NCBI GenBank assembly: GCA_934140575.1
Contig: CAKPBJ010000021.1
Coordinates: 1 to 16,556, forward strand
Direction of reading: 5' to 3'
Length of the DNA: 16,556 nt
Origin: an uncultured Bacilli bacterium
GTDB taxonomy: Bacteria; Bacillota_I; Bacilli_A; RF39; UBA660
Part shown: positions 14,618 to 16,556 of the stretch, piece by piece
Layout: every line of letters starts with the position of its first letter
Numbering within the stretch: the first letter of the stretch is position 1
Made by a program: the position numbers and the translations under genes
The notes under the pieces: generated by a model
The model's database searches: none
The model's input: only the letters and a program-made list of their open reading frames with translations
Told to the model about the DNA's origin: nothing

Positions 14618-14647
14618 TATATTATGGTTCAAAAAATATAATAAAAA

Positions 14648-14656
14648 TGATATAAT
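14648..14656 (+). promoter_or_regulatory. Second, extended -10 promoter of mnmA
   Basis: TGATATAAT is another perfect extended -10 (TATAAT 14651-14656) about 43 bases before ATG 14699. It may be used in addition to the consensus promoter upstream. GATATAA (14649-14655) is also the left arm of a short inverted repeat with TTATATC (14666-14672). Confidence 0.5.
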
Positions 14657-14698
14657 ATACACGATTTATATCACTAATATAGATTAGAAGGTGAAATT

Positions 14699-15805
14699 AT
14701 GAAAGAAAAAGTTGTTATTGGAATGAGTGGAGGAGTAGATTCAAGCGTTGCAGCTATTTTATTAAAAGAACAGGGCTATGATGTTATTGGACTATTTATG
14801 AGAAATTGGGATTCACTTGCAGATGGTGAACTTGATGGACCTACAACTTCAACAGGTCAATGTCCACAAGAGGCTGACTATGATGATGCAAAAGCAGTAT
14901 GTGATAAATTAGGAATACCATTACATAGAAAAGATTTTGTAAAAGAGTATTGGGACTATGTATTTACATATTTTTTAGATGAACTAAAAAAAGGTCGAAC
15001 TCCAAATCCAGATATTATGTGTAATAAGTATATAAAATTTGATATGTTTGCAAAAGAAGCAAAAAAACTAGGAGCTGACTATATCGCAACAGGACACTAC
15101 GCCAGAATTAAAGATGGCAAATTATTACGTGGTGTTGATAGTAACAAAGATCAAACATATTTCTTATCTCAAGTATCAAAAGAACAATTAAAAAATGTTT
15201 TATTTCCAGTTGGTGATTTAGAAAAACCAGTAGTTAGAAAAATTGCAGAAGAATATGAATTAATAACTGCTAAGAAGAAAGATTCAACAGGTATATGCTT
15301 TATAGGAGAAAGAAACTTTAAAAACTTTCTTAAAAATTATTTACCTAATCAACCAGGGGATGTAGTAAATATAGAAACAAATGAAATAATTGGAAAACAT
15401 ATTGGACTTATGAATTACACAATAGGTCAAAGAAAAGGATTAAATATTGGTGGAACAAAAGACAAAATGTTCGTAGTAGGAAAGAATTTAGAAAAGAATA
15501 TTTTATATATTTGTCTTGGAGAAGATAATGATTACTTAATAAGTACATCATGTCTTGTTAATGAAATTAATTATTTAGGAGAAAAAAAATTAACAAACGT
15601 AACAGCAAAATTTAGATATAGACAAGATGATATTCCTGTTGAATTAGAGTGGTTAGAAAATGGAGAGGTTCTTGTAAAATATCCACAAGGAGTAAAATCA
15701 GTAACACCAGGACAAGCATGTGTATTCTATAATGATGAAGAATGCTTAGGTGGAGGAATAATAAAAGAAGTAAGAAAAAACGATAAAAAACTATGGTATC
15801 TATAA
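14699..15805 (+). CDS. mnmA: tRNA-specific 2-thiouridylase MnmA
   Basis: MnmA activates U34 of tRNA-Lys, -Glu and -Gln with ATP and transfers sulfur to make 2-thiouridine at the wobble position. Its 368 residues show the PP-loop SGGVDSS at 10-16, NPDIMCNKYIKF at 103-114 with catalytic C108, TGHYAR (131-136), DQTYFLSQV (151-159) and STGICFIG (197-204?; C200 in IC), the second cysteine of the sulfur-relay pair. The C-terminal half has the usual HIGLMNYTIGQRKGL segment and the beta-barrel with FRYRQDDIP. The segment after FMRNWDS (37-65) is longer than in E. coli or Bacillus and carries CPQEADYDDA, a form I associate with Mollicutes and related Bacilli. GAAGGTGA before ATG 14699 is the ribosome site. 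The sulfur donor is not encoded nearby. A lipoprotein gene follows after 11 bases, so the two probably share a transcript. Confidence 0.97.
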   Translation: MKEKVVIGMSGGVDSSVAAILLKEQGYDVIGLFMRNWDSLADGELDGPTTSTGQCPQEADYDDAKAVCDKLGIPLHRKDFVKEYWDYVFTYFLDELKKGRTPNPDIMCNKYIKFDMFAKEAKKLGADYIATGHYARIKDGKLLRGVDSNKDQTYFLSQVSKEQLKNVLFPVGDLEKPVVRKIAEEYELITAKKKDSTGICFIGERNFKNFLKNYLPNQPGDVVNIETNEIIGKHIGLMNYTIGQRKGLNIGGTKDKMFVVGKNLEKNILYICLGEDNDYLISTSCLVNEINYLGEKKLTNVTAKFRYRQDDIPVELEWLENGEVLVKYPQGVKSVTPGQACVFYNDEECLGGGIIKEVRKNDKKLWYL

Positions 15806-15816
15806 TAGGAGGAAAA

Positions 15817-16401
15817 ATGAAAAAAATATTAAGTACTTTTTTAATAACATTAATATTACTAATTGGAGTAACAGGGTGTAGTACAAAGAATGAAAATTTA
15901 AATGATGCTGAGAAATTCAAACAAGAATATGAAAGCTTAAATAAAAAAAGTAATGGCGAAGTAAACTACAATAAAGTATCTATTTCAAAAGATAATCCAA
16001 TAGTTTATACAACACCTAAAAAGATTATGGAAAAAATTAATAATGGAGATTTATTTGTAGTTTATATTGGAACAAATACAAGTATTGAATGTCGTCAAAT
16101 TGTAGAAAGTCTATTGGAATCAGCAAAAGAAAAAAATGTAAATACTATTTATTATATAGATATAAATAAGTATGATGTAACAGATTTAGAAAAATTATTA
16201 CAATCAATTAATAATAAAGAAGAACAAGAAATGTTAGCATCTTCACCAAGTGTAATCGCAATATCTAAGAAGAAAATAGTTGAAAGAGAAACAGGACTTA
16301 CAACAGAACAAAATCAAAAAAAATACGCAAAGAATGAATTTAATTGTTTATTTAAATGTTTAAGTGAAGAAAGTACAACTTGTCAAAAAAACAGTTGTTA
16401 A
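15817..16401 (+). CDS. Thioredoxin-like lipoprotein with cysteine-rich tail
   Basis: This 194-residue predicted lipoprotein is anchored outside the membrane. A basic start and hydrophobic stretch (4-19) lead to a lipobox VTGC with lipidated C21. ATG 15817 has AGGAGG (15807-15812) four bases upstream; an ATG 24 bases earlier lies inside mnmA and is rejected. The body (about 55-165) follows a thioredoxin fold: strand LFVVYIGTN (79-87), helix with IECRQIVESLL (90-100), strand TIYYIDINKY (110-119), then the cis-proline-type loop SSPSVIAI (142-149) and strand KKIVERETG. The usual CxxC is degenerate: only C92 remains, in SIEC. The last 20 residues carry four cysteines (C177, C181, C189, C194) after NEFNCLFKC. 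The family resembles bacteriocin-transport-accessory/DUF6568-like thioredoxins, but no bacteriocin gene is nearby. A redox or metal-binding role at the cell surface is possible. Confidence 0.8.
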   Translation: MKKILSTFLITLILLIGVTGCSTKNENLNDAEKFKQEYESLNKKSNGEVNYNKVSISKDNPIVYTTPKKIMEKINNGDLFVVYIGTNTSIECRQIVESLLESAKEKNVNTIYYIDINKYDVTDLEKLLQSINNKEEQEMLASSPSVIAISKKKIVERETGLTTEQNQKKYAKNEFNCLFKCLSEESTTCQKNSC

Positions 16402-16407
16402 AAAAAG

Positions 16408-16430
16408 AATCAAGGAAACTTGATTTTTTT
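16408..16430 (+). terminator. Intrinsic terminator of the mnmA operon
   Basis: AATCAAG (16408-16414), the tetraloop GAAA and CTTGATT (16419-16425) run into seven T residues ending at 16430. A textbook terminator with a GNRA loop. Confidence 0.85.
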
Positions 16431-16489
16431 AGTTAAATAATTGATTTTTATAAAATTATTTATTTGCTAATTAATATTGTAAATAAAAT

Positions 16490-16527
16490 AAAAAAACATC
16501 TAAGAAAAAAATATAAATCATCTTAGA
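16490..16527 (-). terminator. Minus-strand terminator for a gene beyond the right edge
   Basis: On the minus strand TCTAAGA (16527-16521) pairs with TCTTAGA (16505-16499) over a 15-base loop, followed by TG and a run of seven T residues. It implies a gene transcribed leftward from outside the window. The last 28 bases may hold the end of that gene, but the frame cannot be decided. The rest of 16431-16489 is AT-rich spacer. Confidence 0.5.
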
Positions 16528-16556
16528 AATAATATATGAATTTAGTAAAAGTACGA

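Noticed and set aside
14649..14672. Inverted repeat GATATAA-N10-TTATATC at the mnmA promoter as an operator or riboswitch.
   Set aside because: Only seven AT-rich base pairs, expected by chance in such a genome, and no known riboswitch core is present in the leader.
15793..15816. An upstream ATG for the lipoprotein inside mnmA.
   Set aside because: It would add eight residues before the signal peptide and lacks a ribosome site; AGGAGG precedes ATG 15817.
1..16556. CRISPR arrays, tRNA genes, rRNA genes or insertion sequence ends.
   Set aside because: I saw no regularly spaced repeats, no cloverleaf with TTCGA-type loops and no transposase with terminal repeats in the intergenic regions, which are all short.

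Overview
The window comes from a very AT-rich, low-GC Gram-positive chromosome. Stop codons are TAA, TAG and, once, TGA (13691-13693, inside an ATGA overlap). Tryptophans are read from TGG, so the ordinary bacterial code fits better than the Mycoplasma code. Shine-Dalgarno sites (AGGAGG, AAGGAG) are strong. The cell has a peptidoglycan wall: there is a FemAB-type bridge enzyme, a secreted GH25 lysozyme, a YfhO-type polymer-glycosylation membrane protein and a lipoprotein. Protein flavour, for example the expanded N-terminal segment of MnmA, suggests an uncultured gut-type member of the Bacilli near the Mollicutes (RF39/Acholeplasma-like). That placement is inference. I see no rRNA, tRNA, CRISPR array, insertion sequence or prophage block.

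Layout. 1-300: the 5' stub of a PD-(D/E)XK transposase/Rpn-type gene on the minus strand, with a strong ribosome site but an early stop, followed by a terminator-like hairpin. 336-2100: a diacylglycerol-kinase-family lipid kinase whose first strand is out of frame across a seven-A run, then a DUF2238/YjdF-like membrane protein and a terminator. 2137-2920: a single-gene unit for an unrecognised two-TM protein. 2978-7073: femAB, a TSCPD-domain protein and yfhO in one tight operon. 7132-9345: a zinc/cadmium resistance unit with an SmtB/CzrA-type repressor, its operator and an HMA-less P1B-2 ATPase. 9365-10653: a membrane-anchored Ig-like plus GH25 lysozyme. 10658-11338 (minus): ylmH. 11377-14079: a three-gene overlapping operon (unknown 103 aa protein, 652 aa HExxH putative metallopeptidase, ASCH-domain protein). 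14108-14536 (minus): a four-helix ferritin-like protein. 14589-16430: mnmA with a thioredoxin-like lipoprotein. The right edge holds a minus-strand terminator for a gene outside the window.

Working together: the femAB-yfhO operon, the lipid kinase and the lysozyme all concern the cell envelope. The ArsR/ATPase pair is a self-contained metal-efflux circuit. YlmH and MnmA serve translation. The most original object is the small protein/HExxH protein/ASCH operon, whose function I cannot assign. Recurrent extended -10 promoters (TGnTATAAT) and short intrinsic terminators delimit nearly every unit.
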